DNA from: Stictocephala bisonia
Taxonomy: Eukaryota; Arthropoda; Insecta; Hemiptera; Membracidae
Assembly (NCBI GenBank): GCA_035578905.1
Contig: JAQJVL010000695.1
Location: forward strand, 186,001-250,000
DNA length: 64,000 nt
Direction of reading: 5' to 3'
In this document: piece after piece, positions 21,991-32,571 of the stretch
How positions within the stretch are numbered: position 1 is the stretch's first letter
Layout of the letters: each line of letters opens with the position of its first letter
Translations under genes and position numbers: made by a program
The notes under the pieces: model-generated
Databases searched by the model: none
Seen by the model: only the letters and a program-made list of their open reading frames with translations
What the model was told of the DNA's origin: nothing

Positions 21991-24894
21991 TTATGTCTCT
22001 TGCTTTACAATATTGTAAAATTCGTTTATAGTGTAGACAGGTCGTTCCACTAGCCAGTCCTGGAGACGTCTCTTCAGTTCATTTCCTCTGAGGTTTTTGA
22101 GGTTCTGTGGAAGTGAGTTTAGAACTTTACGGCCCAGGTAGGATGGTTTTTTACTAAAATGTGTTGTCCGATGGGTAGGAAGAGGGTAGTTAAATGCTCC
22201 TCGTGTATTGTATAAATGAATGTCTTCATTCCTGGGAAAGTCCATCTGGTCGGTGTAAATGACTGCTGCAAGAAGATAAAGTGCTGTTACGGTTAAGAGC
22301 TTCAGTGACTTGAAGGCATCTCTGCAGCTGTCTGTACGATTCAGGTTTGCAAGTACTCTGACTGCTTTTTTCTGAAGGACTAAAACTTTATTCATGTTGC
22401 ATTCAGATGTTCCTCCCCAAGATAGTATCCCATATCTGATATGGGATTCGACAAGAGCATAATAAGCTGCTTTGGCTGCATCTGTGTTTGCAATCCACTT
22501 TATTCTTCTTACCACGTAGATGCCTGATGAAAGTTTTTTTGTGAGGTTGTGTATGTGGTCATTCCATGAAAGAGCACTATCTATGATTACACCCAGTAGC
22601 TTTGTTGTGTTCTCAACTATAATATTGGGAGTTTCCGGGATTTGCTCGTGTCTTCTGCTGAAGTTGATTTGAGTGGTTTTGGACGGATTTATTGCGAGAT
22701 CATTTTGAAGGCAGTATTGCATTGCATTGTCAGTAGATGCTAAAATGTCCATGTGTAGTCCGAGAGGTGTGTCATTTGTAAAAAGTAGAGTTGTATCATC
22801 TGCATATAAAATGGGTTGAACCTTGGGGTCATTAATGTAATTAGAAAAGTCATTGGTAAAGAGTATATATAGAAAAGGACCAAGAACTGACCCTTGGGGT
22901 ACTCCTCTACTTACTGGAAGTTGTGTAGATCTATATACACATTTTTTCTTGTTTGTAATTTGTTGAATTTCAACAATTTGCCTTCGACCAGATAAGTAGC
23001 TATCCAACCAATCCTTTGCTAAACCTTTTATCCCCAGTGTTGGTAGTTTTCTCAATATGAGATCATGGTCAAGACAATCAAACGCTTTACTATAATCTAG
23101 CAAAACGGCCGATACGAGCTTCCCGTCTTCCAGGTGATCAGTTATTTGTTCAATCAGACTTGTGAGAGCTGTGGTTGTTGACCTTCCTTTAAGAAAACCG
23201 TGCTGGTCATTTGATATCAGGCTGTTTTGTTCAATGTGTTTTGAAATACGTAAAAGTGCTATTTTTTCTACTATTTTTGAAAAGGTTGATATCAATGAAA
23301 TTGGGCGATAGTTTTCTACTTTTGTAACTGGACCTTTTTTGTGCTTCGGATATATTTTGGCAATTTTTAAAGAAGATGGAAAATGACCAGAATTGAAGGA
23401 TTTATTTATAATGTTTACTAATGGTGGTGCTAATTGTTTAGCACAGTGCTTTACAACTTTTGAAGGGACTTCATCCAGTCCACAAGAAAGCTTAGATTTG
23501 AGGGAAGATATCACTGATAGGACTTCTTTTATAGTTGTTGGTGTAAGATTCAATAGCTGGTTGTTAAAGTCTGGAAAGGTGAGTGGTTTGGTTATGGTTA
23601 TGTTGTCCAGATTTTTTCTATTTTCTTTTAGTGTGGAATCTGCTATTGTTGAAAAATGGTGGTTGAAGAAATTAGCAATTCGGGAAGGATTACTTTGCAT
23701 ATTCCCTTCTACTTCAAGCATGAGTTTGGGTTCTTCTTTTTGTTTAGACTGCTTTCCTGAATTTATAATGTTCCACAAGGCTTTGGGTTTGTTGTCTGAG
23801 TTAGAGATATATTCAGCAGTGACATTTTGCTTAAGATTTCTTAGCTTTAAATCATAAGCTTTCTTTTTTGTTATCATAAGTGTTCTGTCGTTTTCACTTC
23901 CAGTAAGTTCGTACCTGCGTAGAGTGGTTAAAAATTCTTCTTTGAGCATAGTTGTCTCTTCGTCGTAGTGGATTCTCAGTTTATTTCTTGATTTTACTCT
24001 TACTTGTTTTTTGGGGCATACTTTATCTAATGTATGCCTTACAATTCGTTGAAAAAAGTCATAGGCCTTCTCTGTGTCATGAGCTTCAAACACACTTTCC
24101 CAGTTTTCTTGTGCAAATTCATCTCTCAGACAGTTAAGGTTCTGAATAGAAAAATTTCTTTTTTTACAAGAAGGTTTCTTGGAAGGTTGTTCTATTTCCA
24201 CTTTCAGAGAGCAGATCTGACCAGTATGGTCTGAAATACCAGCTTGAAAAATAGTAAAGTCAACGGTGTCTTGTGAGATGTTCGTGCAGATACAATCGAT
24301 GGAGGTTGTAGATAGGTTGGTTATTCTTGTAGCTGGAAGAGGTAGCCGTCTAATACCGTAGGTCAGTAGTTCGTTTTCTAGAAGTGTGTTGTCTGAATTT
24401 ACTGTTAGGCAATCTATATTTATGTCTCCTATTAAAACAAAGGGTTTGGTTTCAGGTTGGATTGAGTTAAGTATATTTGATAGAAAGTCAACGGCTAACT
24501 TAGTTTGTCCTGCTGGTGAACGATATACACCTAGTAAGTAGAAGGACTTGTTCTTGATATTACATTTTGCTAATGCAGCTTCAAAAGTTAGTTCTAAACA
24601 TTTTTCTGCTATGTTAATGGCTTCTGCCTCTATGTTTGATGTTTCACGGACATAGATAGCAACTCCTCCCAATCTGTGGTCTTCCCTGCTATATTCTGTT
24701 ACAAGATTGTACCCACTGATGTTGGTAAGTGACAATCTATCTTGGCTGAGACCGTGCTCTGTTAGGACTGCAAGTGTTGGATGTAAGTCGTTCAAAAGGT
24801 GATTGATTCTTTCTACTTTATTTTTTAGTCCTCTAACATTTTGGTGTAGGATAGTGATTGAGGTGGTTTGGTTTGTTTTTGTGCTGTGTTCCAA
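21991..24894 (-). CDS. LINE ORF2, intact endonuclease-reverse transcriptase
   Basis: 967 codons without a stop. Residues 1-230 form an APE-type endonuclease: ILHQNVRGL, LTEHGL, the GDINID block and ISDHTGQ. The RT spans about 430-780: NYRPISLISTFSKIVEK, GFLKGRSTTTAL, LLDYSKAFDCLDHD, SRGVPQGSVLGPFLY and ILYADDTTLL with the catalytic DD. The C-terminus has YGILSWGGT and a basic end. There is no RNase H. The given start is a TTG; no ATG lies between the preceding in-frame TGA and the domain, so translation probably depends on the overlapping ORF1, by re-initiation or coupling. The product nicks target DNA and primes reverse transcription. No damage is seen, so the element is recent. Confidence 0.9.
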   Translation of the reverse strand: MEHSTKTNQTTSITILHQNVRGLKNKVERINHLLNDLHPTLAVLTEHGLSQDRLSLTNISGYNLVTEYSREDHRLGGVAIYVRETSNIEAEAINIAEKCLELTFEAALAKCNIKNKSFYLLGVYRSPAGQTKLAVDFLSNILNSIQPETKPFVLIGDINIDCLTVNSDNTLLENELLTYGIRRLPLPATRITNLSTTSIDCICTNISQDTVDFTIFQAGISDHTGQICSLKVEIEQPSKKPSCKKRNFSIQNLNCLRDEFAQENWESVFEAHDTEKAYDFFQRIVRHTLDKVCPKKQVRVKSRNKLRIHYDEETTMLKEEFLTTLRRYELTGSENDRTLMITKKKAYDLKLRNLKQNVTAEYISNSDNKPKALWNIINSGKQSKQKEEPKLMLEVEGNMQSNPSRIANFFNHHFSTIADSTLKENRKNLDNITITKPLTFPDFNNQLLNLTPTTIKEVLSVISSLKSKLSCGLDEVPSKVVKHCAKQLAPPLVNIINKSFNSGHFPSSLKIAKIYPKHKKGPVTKVENYRPISLISTFSKIVEKIALLRISKHIEQNSLISNDQHGFLKGRSTTTALTSLIEQITDHLEDGKLVSAVLLDYSKAFDCLDHDLILRKLPTLGIKGLAKDWLDSYLSGRRQIVEIQQITNKKKCVYRSTQLPVSRGVPQGSVLGPFLYILFTNDFSNYINDPKVQPILYADDTTLLFTNDTPLGLHMDILASTDNAMQYCLQNDLAINPSKTTQINFSRRHEQIPETPNIIVENTTKLLGVIIDSALSWNDHIHNLTKKLSSGIYVVRRIKWIANTDAAKAAYYALVESHIRYGILSWGGTSECNMNKVLVLQKKAVRVLANLNRTDSCRDAFKSLKLLTVTALYLLAAVIYTDQMDFPRNEDIHLYNTRGAFNYPLPTHRTTHFSKKPSYLGRKVLNSLPQNLKNLRGNELKRRLQDWLVERPVYTINEFYNIVKQET

Positions 24895-25043
24895 AAGGTT
24901 CTGGTGTTTGGTTTGTTTGCGGTCTGTTTGTATTTTTCTCTCTTGGAGTGGATTGTACCTAAAAAATGAGAATCATTTAATAGTGAGGTATAGTCTGATT
25001 CTTTGGCTGCTGTGTGTGAGATATCTATGTTAAGATTGTGTGG
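24825..25043 (-). CDS. LINE ORF1 C-terminal end (5'-truncated copy)
   Basis: The last 72 codons and a TAA at 24827-24825. It reads HNLNIDISHTAAKESDYTSL, then a basic, Asn/Thr-rich tail ending KMLED. It overlaps the ORF2 frame by about 70 bp in a different phase, consistent with coupled translation. The domain part of ORF1 was lost by 5' truncation. Confidence 0.7.
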   Translation of the reverse strand, partial: PHNLNIDISHTAAKESDYTSLLNDSHFLGTIHSKREKYKQTANKPNTRTFWNTAQKQTKPPQSLSYTKMLED

Positions 25044-25338
25044 AAAAACCTTTTAATATCTAAAGCTTTCTACTCTGTTGATGAGTTCCTAACAAACCGC
25101 TGGGGCCACTAAGTTTCGTAATAAAGATTGACACTAGAGTTAAAGAGTGAATGTATGAATGAATGTTAACTGATGTAAGTTTGAAAGTTGAATGAATGAT
25201 TTTTTACGTTAATGAATAGTGTAGGCCTATGTAATTTATTCATATATTTAAATTTTTATTAATTCTGACACATGCAATACAATGTAAAAAATTGTCTAAT
25301 GCAATAAAGATTATTATTATTATTATTATTATTATTAC
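25044..25338 (+). pseudogene. Displaced C-terminus and 3' tail of the + strand LINE
   Basis: From 25044 the frame reads KNLLISKAFYSVDEFLTNRW and stops at TAA about 25109. SxxEFL-type endings are usual for CR1-like ORF2. A 3' UTR follows, and then a TTA-unit tail at 25311-25338. It continues the frame broken at 21899, so the two parts are one element split by the nested LINE. Confidence 0.8.
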
Positions 25339-25439
25339 AGATAAAGGTTTACAATGGTCTGAATTTTAAGTTTTATGAATAAAGGTTTGCAGTGGTCACA
25401 ACTATGCGAGTTTGAAATTATTCTAATTTTTTTTAGAAT

Positions 25440-25870
25440 TAATATGTCATCCATCTTACAACAATTTTCCCACACAACAAGCCTGTACCTAAAAGTGGAT
25501 TCGAAGAAGGCAAACTATGCGGTTCTTACATAATCCGTATGAACACGTGAAGTGAGACGTTTAAGAAGAAATATTTCTCGTGACAATTTTGTAGAAATGT
25601 AGTTGATATGAGGCTCCCAATTTAGACCCCGGTCTATATAAATTCCTAACAAATTTACACTACTAGAAAAATTAATATTATGATGGTCAATAGGTTTTAG
25701 CCCAAACAAAATGTTTTGAGTTTTTGACTGATTTAATTAAAATACATTGCAATTAAATCACTGTGAGGATTCTGAAATGGTATTTTGCCTAGTAGTATCT
25801 AATTCTTTAAGATATTTTCTATAATATAGGAATGTATCATCATCAGCATACATGATAGTTGTGACCAACC
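25440..25870 (-). pseudogene. LINE reverse transcriptase fragment
   Basis: On the - strand: MYADDDTFLYYRKYLKELD (catalytic YADD), then LLGIYIDRGLNWEPHINYIS, then after an in-frame stop FAFFESTFRYRLVVW. This is the RT C-terminal half of a jockey/CR1-like LINE. It is separate from the two larger LINEs beside it. Confidence 0.72.
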
Positions 25871-26336
25871 AATGGTCACTGCTGCTAATGACATAGTGAG
25901 CAGAACTTGGTACTGCGCTGCCGACCCGTGGCTTATTGTCTTCCTAGTTGCCAAAACAACTTGTAATTAAATAACACAGTGGTCAATCAGTCCATCTTCT
26001 GGTTGCCCCCCAGCTCCCATTTTAGTTGGGGGGTTGAAATCCACATGTGCCTCTAAAAGCATGATTTTTAGTCTTATAACAATTCTCTCAAAGGTATTGG
26101 TTGATATATTTTCTGTTCTGTTACAGGGGGAGGGGGATTTTTGGGATACCCAGTATATGTGGAAACTCTTAATTTCCAAAGTAAAATTGTTTGTTTTGTT
26201 TGTTTGTTTCCTAAACTTCCTAAAATATCAATCAATACAAATATGGGTAGATCAATCATTTTAGGAATATGGGTAAATTAGAGCATAATTTATGTTTCGA
26301 TTAGATTTTCAATCATAAAATATTTTTCCCTTACAG

Positions 26337-26491
26337 CAACATGTTCAACTAGTGACGATAATGTGCAACTTTGCACTCACAGAGCGACATTGGAATGAAA
26401 TGTCAGAACTGGCAGGTTTTGACTTGACACCTAATGCCGGAACTACGCTTAAGAAGGTTATAAATTTCAATTTGGATCATTTACTGGATCA
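26337..26491 (+). CDS. Dynein heavy chain exon 5 in window: linker
   Basis: 155 nt, phase 0 in and 2 out, with acceptor TTACAG and donor GTAAGT. It encodes QHVQLVTIMCNFALTERHWN then MSELAGFDL, the very conserved RHW-x-x-M/I-S block of the linker. It lies between an 11.1-kb and a 10.5-kb intron. Confidence 0.92.
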
Positions 26492-26879
26492 GTAAGTCAA
26501 GTATCTAAAAATTGCGGTTGAATTCCGTTAGCAAATGCAATATTTTTTCTATGGAGTTAACCACTTTCAGAAAATTTAGTAACATTAAGTGATGGGTAAA
26601 TATGCAGTTTTCACTCACCTACAAAATTAGAAACTTTGTTTGAAATGCGTTGAGAAGTAGGTATATTAGCTTGAGAAATAATTTTTATTCTGCAGAAATT
26701 AAGTTTTTAACTGAAAAAAAAATCAAAAACTAATTTTACAACTTATAGTATTTTTTACATATTTCCATTAGTTTTAGAGTTTTCCATCATCATTTTTTAT
26801 TCGATTTGTTTTTTATACTGAATATGTTAAGTATTTTGGTCTATAATAATTATTTCTCGAGATATAACAAATACTACCG

Positions 26880-27060
26880 AAAAAGGCAATAGAACTGCAA
26901 GTTAGAGTAATACGTCCCATACGCAGACCAAGAACAAGATGCCAGGACCAAATCAGAGGCACATTGGAGAGAAGAGGTAATTGCTGGGAGGAAATTATGA
27001 CTAACCAAACATGGAATGACAGGAAGCAATGGAAGAGGCTATTCGGACGACCTGTGTAAT
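26880..27060 (+). pseudogene. LINE C-terminal fragment
   Basis: It reads ELQVRVIRPIRRPRTRCQDQ and ends WNDRKQWKRLFGRPV before a stop at 27056-27058. An RP-x-x-RPR-x-RW..D(x)n..DR-x-x-W ending is typical of LINE polyprotein C-termini. There are no other domains, so it is a 5'-truncated insert. Confidence 0.6.
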
Positions 27061-27412
27061 CAGAAACGTCTTTCTAGAAGAAAAAGATAAAATAGAAAAA
27101 TGCAGTAAATTGTGATTAGCAGCCATTATACAATCATTGGAATCAGCAATTATTAACCACAAAAAATTATCATGTATTTTATATATTATTGAAGGGATCA
27201 AAAAATAAAATCTGTATTACAATGCCGTAATCAGTGGTTAATCGTTTTTTGTAAGACAATGTATGGGAATGATGATACACTACTGTATATCATCAACTGG
27301 ATGAGAGGGGCATGGCCCGACAAAAATGAGTACTTGTAAATCTCTCGTAAATATAATCTTAAAGAAATATTTATATTTTACAAGCTAAGAATAATTAAAA
27401 TCTTTATGGCTA

Positions 27413-27702
27413 GCACTGTACATGTATGGTTGGGCGTGTGGATCAATACCACTGTACGTGTCTGGTTGGGCAGGTGGATCAATACCACTGTAAGTGTGTG
27501 GGTGGGCGTGTCAGTCAATACCACTGTACGTGTATGGTTGGGCGGGTGGATCAATACCACTGTAAGTGTGTGGGTGGGCGTGTGGGTCAATACATCTGTA
27601 CGTGTATGGTTGGGCGGGTGGATCAATACTGTAAGTGTGTGGATGGGCGGGTAGGTCAATACCACTGTACGTGTATGGTTGGGCAGGTGGATCAATACCA
27701 AT
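27413..27702. repeat. 36-bp minisatellite, about eight units
   Basis: Units start CTGTACGTG or CTGTAAGTG and end CAATACCA. Two unit types partly alternate (TATGGTTGGGCGGGTGG and TGTGGGTGGGCGTGT). One unit near 27627 lacks three bases. Because 36 is a multiple of three, long open frames appear on both strands; these are not genes. A short related patch lies at 31215-31290. Confidence 0.9.
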
Positions 27703-27719
27703 TTTTGAAACGGATATGC

Positions 27720-28429
27720 TAGGTTAGTAAAAAGTATTTTTATGGGTAGAACTGATCATTTTTCACAAAATAAACTTCGTATTCATGTTCAGCTTAAAAA
27801 ACAAATAAATAAAACAAATTTTTCAAAACAATGATTTTAAAAAATTCTTTTTTGTTTTTCCTATAAAACAAGGTTTTTATTTACAAGGGAAAACATGTTT
27901 TCCGCCTGATGAAATGATCTCTCCTGATAATCTAACTCAATCTTAACCACTTTGAAATAGCAAATTTTATTTTTTTGAGATTAGTTTAAACTGCATAATT
28001 AATTACTGACTGATGACTATCAATAAAAATTACAACTTTATTACAATTTATTATTGTTGTATATGGCTGGCAAGAGTCAAGTTCAATATTCACAATCATA
28101 TACTAACAGGAAACATCTCATATAAGTATAACTTACAAAGAAAGGAGTTTTTCATGGAGAAACAATATGGTTAATTAAACAAAATAATAACAACACTGTA
28201 AATTTAAAGTTAATTGTAATATATGGTTGGTATGTCAAAAATAAAATAACCATAAACAAAGTAGATTCAAAATTTTTCCAGAAACCAGCGTCATTGCTGG
28301 TGGGAGTAGTTGTCTATCAGTTAGTACTGTTCCTGGAGAAGGGATATAAGTAGAACAAGTATCATTTAGCTGTCAGCGTTCCCTTGAGGAGACCGCTTTT
28401 TGTGTATTTGCGTGTTTACATTGTCACTT
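27720..28429. other. Intron sequence
   Basis: AT-rich and without a gene. The part after about 28270 may be the untranslated end of the mariner remnant that follows. Confidence 0.35.
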
Positions 28430-28860
28430 TTTGAAAATTGGTTTAAAACAGCCAAAAATCATTAAATTTTGTGTTTTACCTCAAAAGTCATCTTCTAAGG
28501 CACTTAAAATATTCGGACATGCATACAAAGTTTGAGGAGATGAAGGAAAGAAAATTTTACGAATGGCACAAACATTTTCATGAAGGTCGCATAAACATTG
28601 AAGATGACTCTTGTAGTGCATCACTTTGACTGCAACCACAGATGACAATATTGAGCGAGTTTGGCAAACTGTCCATGCAAACTGAAGAGTACCGACTGAT
28701 GTTCTTTTGCATACAAAGTAAATTTATCCATACAAAAGTTCTTAGGTACTTACGAGATGTCATTAGGAAGAAATGGCCTGAAAAATGAACAGAAAACAAT
28801 TGGATTTTGCTGCATGACAATAGCTCTGCACATCGATCCCTCTACGTACGTTACTCAAGT
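28430..28860 (+). pseudogene. Mariner transposase remnant with internal deletion
   Basis: The frame shifts twice. It reads SSSKALKIFGHAYKV, then MKERKFYEWHKHFHEGR (second helix-turn-helix region), then after a gap KKWPEK-TENNWILLHDNSSAHRS, the HDN-x-x-AH block with the second catalytic Asp. The middle part with the first Asp is missing. It differs from the SETMAR-type copies at 10225 and 60785. Confidence 0.65.
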
Positions 28861-30160
28861 TCCAGGTTACCACGCTAGAACACCCTCTCTACTCGTCTGG
28901 CCCAATGCCGGTTGATTTCATCCTGTTCACACGGTGAAAACAATTTGCAGGTGCTAAAGCTGTCAGAAAAAATGCAATAAAAGTATTTAAATACATAAAA
29001 AAAATAAGTGTCAAAAGTGTTTTGAACATCTGTTTGATTGTAGGGACAAGTGTATTGTTGTAGGAGGAGAGAATTTTGAAGGAAAATAGGTACGTTTTTA
29101 TCTTTGTCCAATAAATATATTTCAACCAATTCTGTGAACCTTTTGACTGAACCTTGTATAAAAGGTTTAACATCATATACAAATGTTGTGCAAGATTGTT
29201 TAAAATGGGGTTTCATTATTTTTTATTCAAAGGCTTAGGAATGTTTATGAAAATTTAAGGAAAGTTTGATTTTGTATCATAGAGACCCACTAAAAAAAGG
29301 ATTTCTTTAAATTCCATTCCTGGGGGTTAGAAACAGCTCCTCAACATTTCCTTTTTCCTACAAGAGCAAGATTGGAATTAATTTAATTTAATAATTTATT
29401 GCAAACATTTGATACAAAGAACAACATAGTACAAAAGCTTGGCTAATTTGGTTTTCATTGCCTAATCTTTGAGGTCATTCTACTAAATCTGACATGTTAT
29501 CACCACTTTGCATCCCCTTATGGTGCAAAAAAAGACAAAAAAGCATTGATAATAATTGTCATCAGCAACACAGATAGAGTTTTCAAGACTAAAAAACTTT
29601 GTTATCTAGGAGAGCCATAGCAGGCTGAGCATGACTCCCTTTGCAAAGGAAGGGCTGTCAGCTAGTTGGATATAAAGCTGAACATGTTCCATGTTACTGA
29701 AGATGATTTGACTACATACTCCCCACATTCTCTCTTCTTCATAAGTTGGCTTGCCACTTACTGAGTCAAAGAATTTATGTGAAGATTAAGATAACTGCTC
29801 CCACTGTTTGAAGACTTGCTTTACTTAAAAAATTAATTAATGTCACATTAATGAAAATAACCAACTTATTTGAGTGATTAAATCAAACTCTCAAATAATT
29901 TGATATTCACAATTCAGTATTTGCAGATAGCTAACGGAATCCAACCAAACAGTCAATCTCATTAATTGTACAATGGATGCATAGCAAGAAACTTTTTTGT
30001 TGTAGTAAAGTATTTTATTGGATTGGTAAATATAACAAAATAATTTAATTATCTTTTATAAAAATAATTGTTACTTCATATAGCCTATCAAAAACATGCT
30101 TATCTGTGTATTTTTCACCATACACGTTAAGTCACACAATTATTAATAATCTTAAGGCTA
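28861..30160. other. Intron sequence without recognisable features
   Basis: No gene was recognised. Open frames on the - strand at 28875-29216 have no family resemblance that can be named. Confidence 0.35.
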
Positions 30161-30162
30161 AT

Positions 30163-30385
30163 CCGGGATTGGCCTTGACCAGAGAGTTCCGACATTTTTG
30201 CAAGATAACGGAGTCAAGCAACATCGAGCGTAGCTGTCCCTTGGATGGGTGACCGTCTGAGCGATCCCGTCCTTGCATGCAGCCTGCCTGCCCGGTCACT
30301 GGTGGTGGTTCGGAAGTACCCTGAAGCTATTGGTTCCCAAATGTTACAGAGGGCTTCTTAGCCCTAACTTCGCCTGGTAAATTAA
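30163..30385 (+). mobile_element. 5S-rRNA-like SINE fragment
   Basis: Within 30200-30290 the order AAGCAACATCGAGCG, CTTGGATGGGTGACCG and CCCGTCCTTG follows the 3' half and internal promoter of 5S rRNA (AAGCA-CATCGGGC, TTGGATGGG-GACCG). The sequence is too diverged to be a working 5S gene, and non-5S sequence continues on the 3' side. This matches 5S-derived SINEs (SINE3 type) transcribed by RNA polymerase III. A single copy is seen, so the family assignment is inference. Confidence 0.6.
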
Positions 30386-31210
30386 GACGATCTTTAACTT
30401 TTATTTTTATATACTTTGCAAATCCTATTAATATTATAAATGTGAAAATTGGATGTTTGGATTTTTTTTCTTGCTTGGTCATACAATAACGACTTAATAC
30501 ATTTGGGTAACATTTGGCATGACAGACAGTTTATAGCCTGAACTAACACATGGGATACTTTTGTCCTGGTAAATGACAGAGATGACTAAATGTTCTAAAA
30601 ATGGTAAATGTTCTTCTGGTAAACAAGAAGTGATTGTACATATACGGTAATTTACCAGGAATAAAAATACTGTTTAAATTAACATCTATTGTTTTGTTGT
30701 TGTTTGTTTGTTTAAAATTTCAGATTTTGTAAATGGTAAATTTAACATTGAGTTAATGTTTACATCAATATATAAATTATTTTTTTCAAAAATATAATAA
30801 ATTGTGCTATTTAATTTTTGTTCATATAATATAGATAGCTAGATGTAAAGGATGCATTAAGCAAGCGATCCTTAAGCAGGATGACTGGGGTCCAGGGGCA
30901 AAGTGTCTCAGCTAGGTTTGAAGGGCGGACACAGTAAGCTCTGAGATGGTAAATAATAAATAATGAGCGTCACGTTTTCCTACATGATATAAGAAATTTC
31001 TTTTGAATTCATTCAAAAAACATAGTTTTGTTTTAAACATTAATCCTTTGAGGAGGAACTAGCTTTACGCTTGAATATTAATCATGTCATAAGACAGTTG
31101 CTGTTGCAGTGTGTAAGTGTAAGAGGAGAAATCATGTCTTGAGCCATTTTTGACAGTAATCTGCCAAAAACTGGATTTTTAGCCTACGCTTTATTTTGAC
31201 CGTCTACCAC
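30386..31210. other. Intron sequence
   Basis: AT-rich, with no gene or repeat recognised. Confidence 0.35.
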
Positions 31211-31214
31211 TTTA

Positions 31215-31290
31215 CGTCCACTGTACGTGTATGGATGGGCGTGTGTATCAGTACCACTGTACGTATATGGGTGGACGGGTGGGCATCTCA
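31215..31290. repeat. Outlying copy of the 36-bp minisatellite
   Basis: About two units with CCACTGTACGTGTATGG and GGGCGTGTG, matching the array at 27413-27702 from 3.5 kb away. Confidence 0.75.
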
Positions 31291-31833
31291 GATAACGGTG
31301 TCATAACAATATCCTAATGTATAATGTACAAGCACAGATACTTTTTTTAACTGATAACAGTAAAATATAACTCATTTCCCACTAGATAAATACTTTTTTT
31401 AAACCTACAAATTAACCATACACGTGGCAGTGATTTGTTTGTACAATTTGCTTCTGTTTATTAAATTTGTCTGGATTAAAAACAATCAATAAATGCACGA
31501 AAAGGTCAATATTTAATTCGATACTCTACGTCTATACATACAATATAGTAGAAGACAACATAACTTTTTCTTATAAATGTAGCAATAGAAAGACTGCAAT
31601 AACTACGTTGATGGATGCTTTCTCTCACCATACTGCAGTAAGAGCAGTAAAACAGATTGGTAATATTTAACGTTATTCAATAATTTATTAATAGTTTTTT
31701 AATTAGCATAATACGTGTTGGCACATATACAGTACAAGTAAACGTCACACAACACAAATTTATTACAATATAAGCACAAAATGCACAAATATACTACAAT
31801 ACAAGCACAAAATGCACAAATATTATGGTGATC

Positions 31834-31864
31834 GATTTCGGTGAACCACGCTCACCTTCCTCAG
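31834..31864 (-). ncRNA. Hammerhead-like motif, left PLE
   Basis: The mirror of 36052-36082 and identical in sequence: CTGAGGA, a GGTGA/TCACC stem, then GAAA. Hammerhead ribozymes are known in PLE terminal parts. One extra A before the stem departs from the strict core. Confidence 0.45.
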
Positions 31865-31983
31865 ACCAGAGGGATTCACAAAAGAATGGAAAAACGGTGT
31901 TCAACAACTCAATTTATAGGCCTATGATCACGTGACCCCATTGGCTGGAATCGTCAAAATGGCGGCTGCTGTGATATTATTGG

Positions 31984-32403
31984 TTAATTCCTATTGTCTG
32001 TTACTTCTCTTCTTTTATTCGCTGAAAATACATTATTAAAAACTATTTCGGAATCAAAATTAACCTGTTCATTCATTAATTTATCACGATCCTTACATTT
32101 TTCTTTAAAAATAAATAACTCTTCCCAAGCATTCATGTTATGACCCTTCTTACAACATTTTAGAATATCTACATTTTCATCTATTTTATTCAAACTGTGG
32201 GTACAATTCAGAAGGTGTTTAGCTACATTAGATCTTTCAGGTTTATTATTTTTAAAAGCAGAGACATGGTTTTTATATCTTTTGCTAAAATTTACAGTCT
32301 GACCTATGTAAAACATATTACAATCATTACAGTTAATCCTATATATTCCTGAATTATTAAATTTATCTTCACTTTCAATATTCGGGTGTAAAATGTTGGA
32401 CAT
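31984..32403 (-). CDS. PLE GIY-YIG endonuclease domain, left copy
   Basis: Encodes the same 139 residues as 35513-35932, with no amino-acid change. All catalytic positions are intact. Confidence 0.88.
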   Translation of the reverse strand: MSNILHPNIESEDKFNNSGIYRINCNDCNMFYIGQTVNFSKRYKNHVSAFKNNKPERSNVAKHLLNCTHSLNKIDENVDILKCCKKGHNMNAWEELFIFKEKCKDRDKLMNEQVNFDSEIVFNNVFSANKRREVTDNRN

Positions 32404-32571
32404 AGTATTACAAGTCTTAAAAGCTACTGATAAATTGAATTTCTTAAATCTATTACCAACTCTTTGTGTAAACGGCCCATTGTAATGGATGGATACATAC
32501 TTCTTTTGTTCTTTATCGGATTTTTCTTTTTTAAGTGTTGTTCGTCTATCGTCTCGAATTTTGTTTTCTAT

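Larger units (their letters stand above)
21900..25043 (-). mobile_element. Young 5'-truncated LINE nested in the + strand LINE
   Basis: The insertion is flanked by AAAAAC at 21894-21899 and 25044-25049. These copies, together with the reading frame that resumes across the gap, set the borders. Its 3' end (low coordinates) is about four copies of a 7-bp repeat, TCTATTG on its own strand, a tail type known in CR1-group LINEs. It holds the last 72 codons of ORF1 and the whole of ORF2, so it is 5'-truncated within ORF1. It lies in dynein intron 4, antisense to the host gene. Confidence 0.85.

Noticed and set aside
23393..23857. A 154-codon + strand frame
   Set aside because: It is an antisense shadow of the intact LINE ORF2.
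27378..27722. Proline/threonine-rich or valine-rich repeat proteins on both strands
   Set aside because: The frames are open only because the minisatellite unit is 36 bp, a multiple of three.
28875..29216. Two overlapping - strand frames of about 100 codons
   Set aside because: No motif, signal or neighbour supports a gene, and the composition is as expected for AT-rich intron.
30200..30290. A functional 5S rRNA gene
   Set aside because: Only the 3' half is recognisable and it has many changes in the paired stems.
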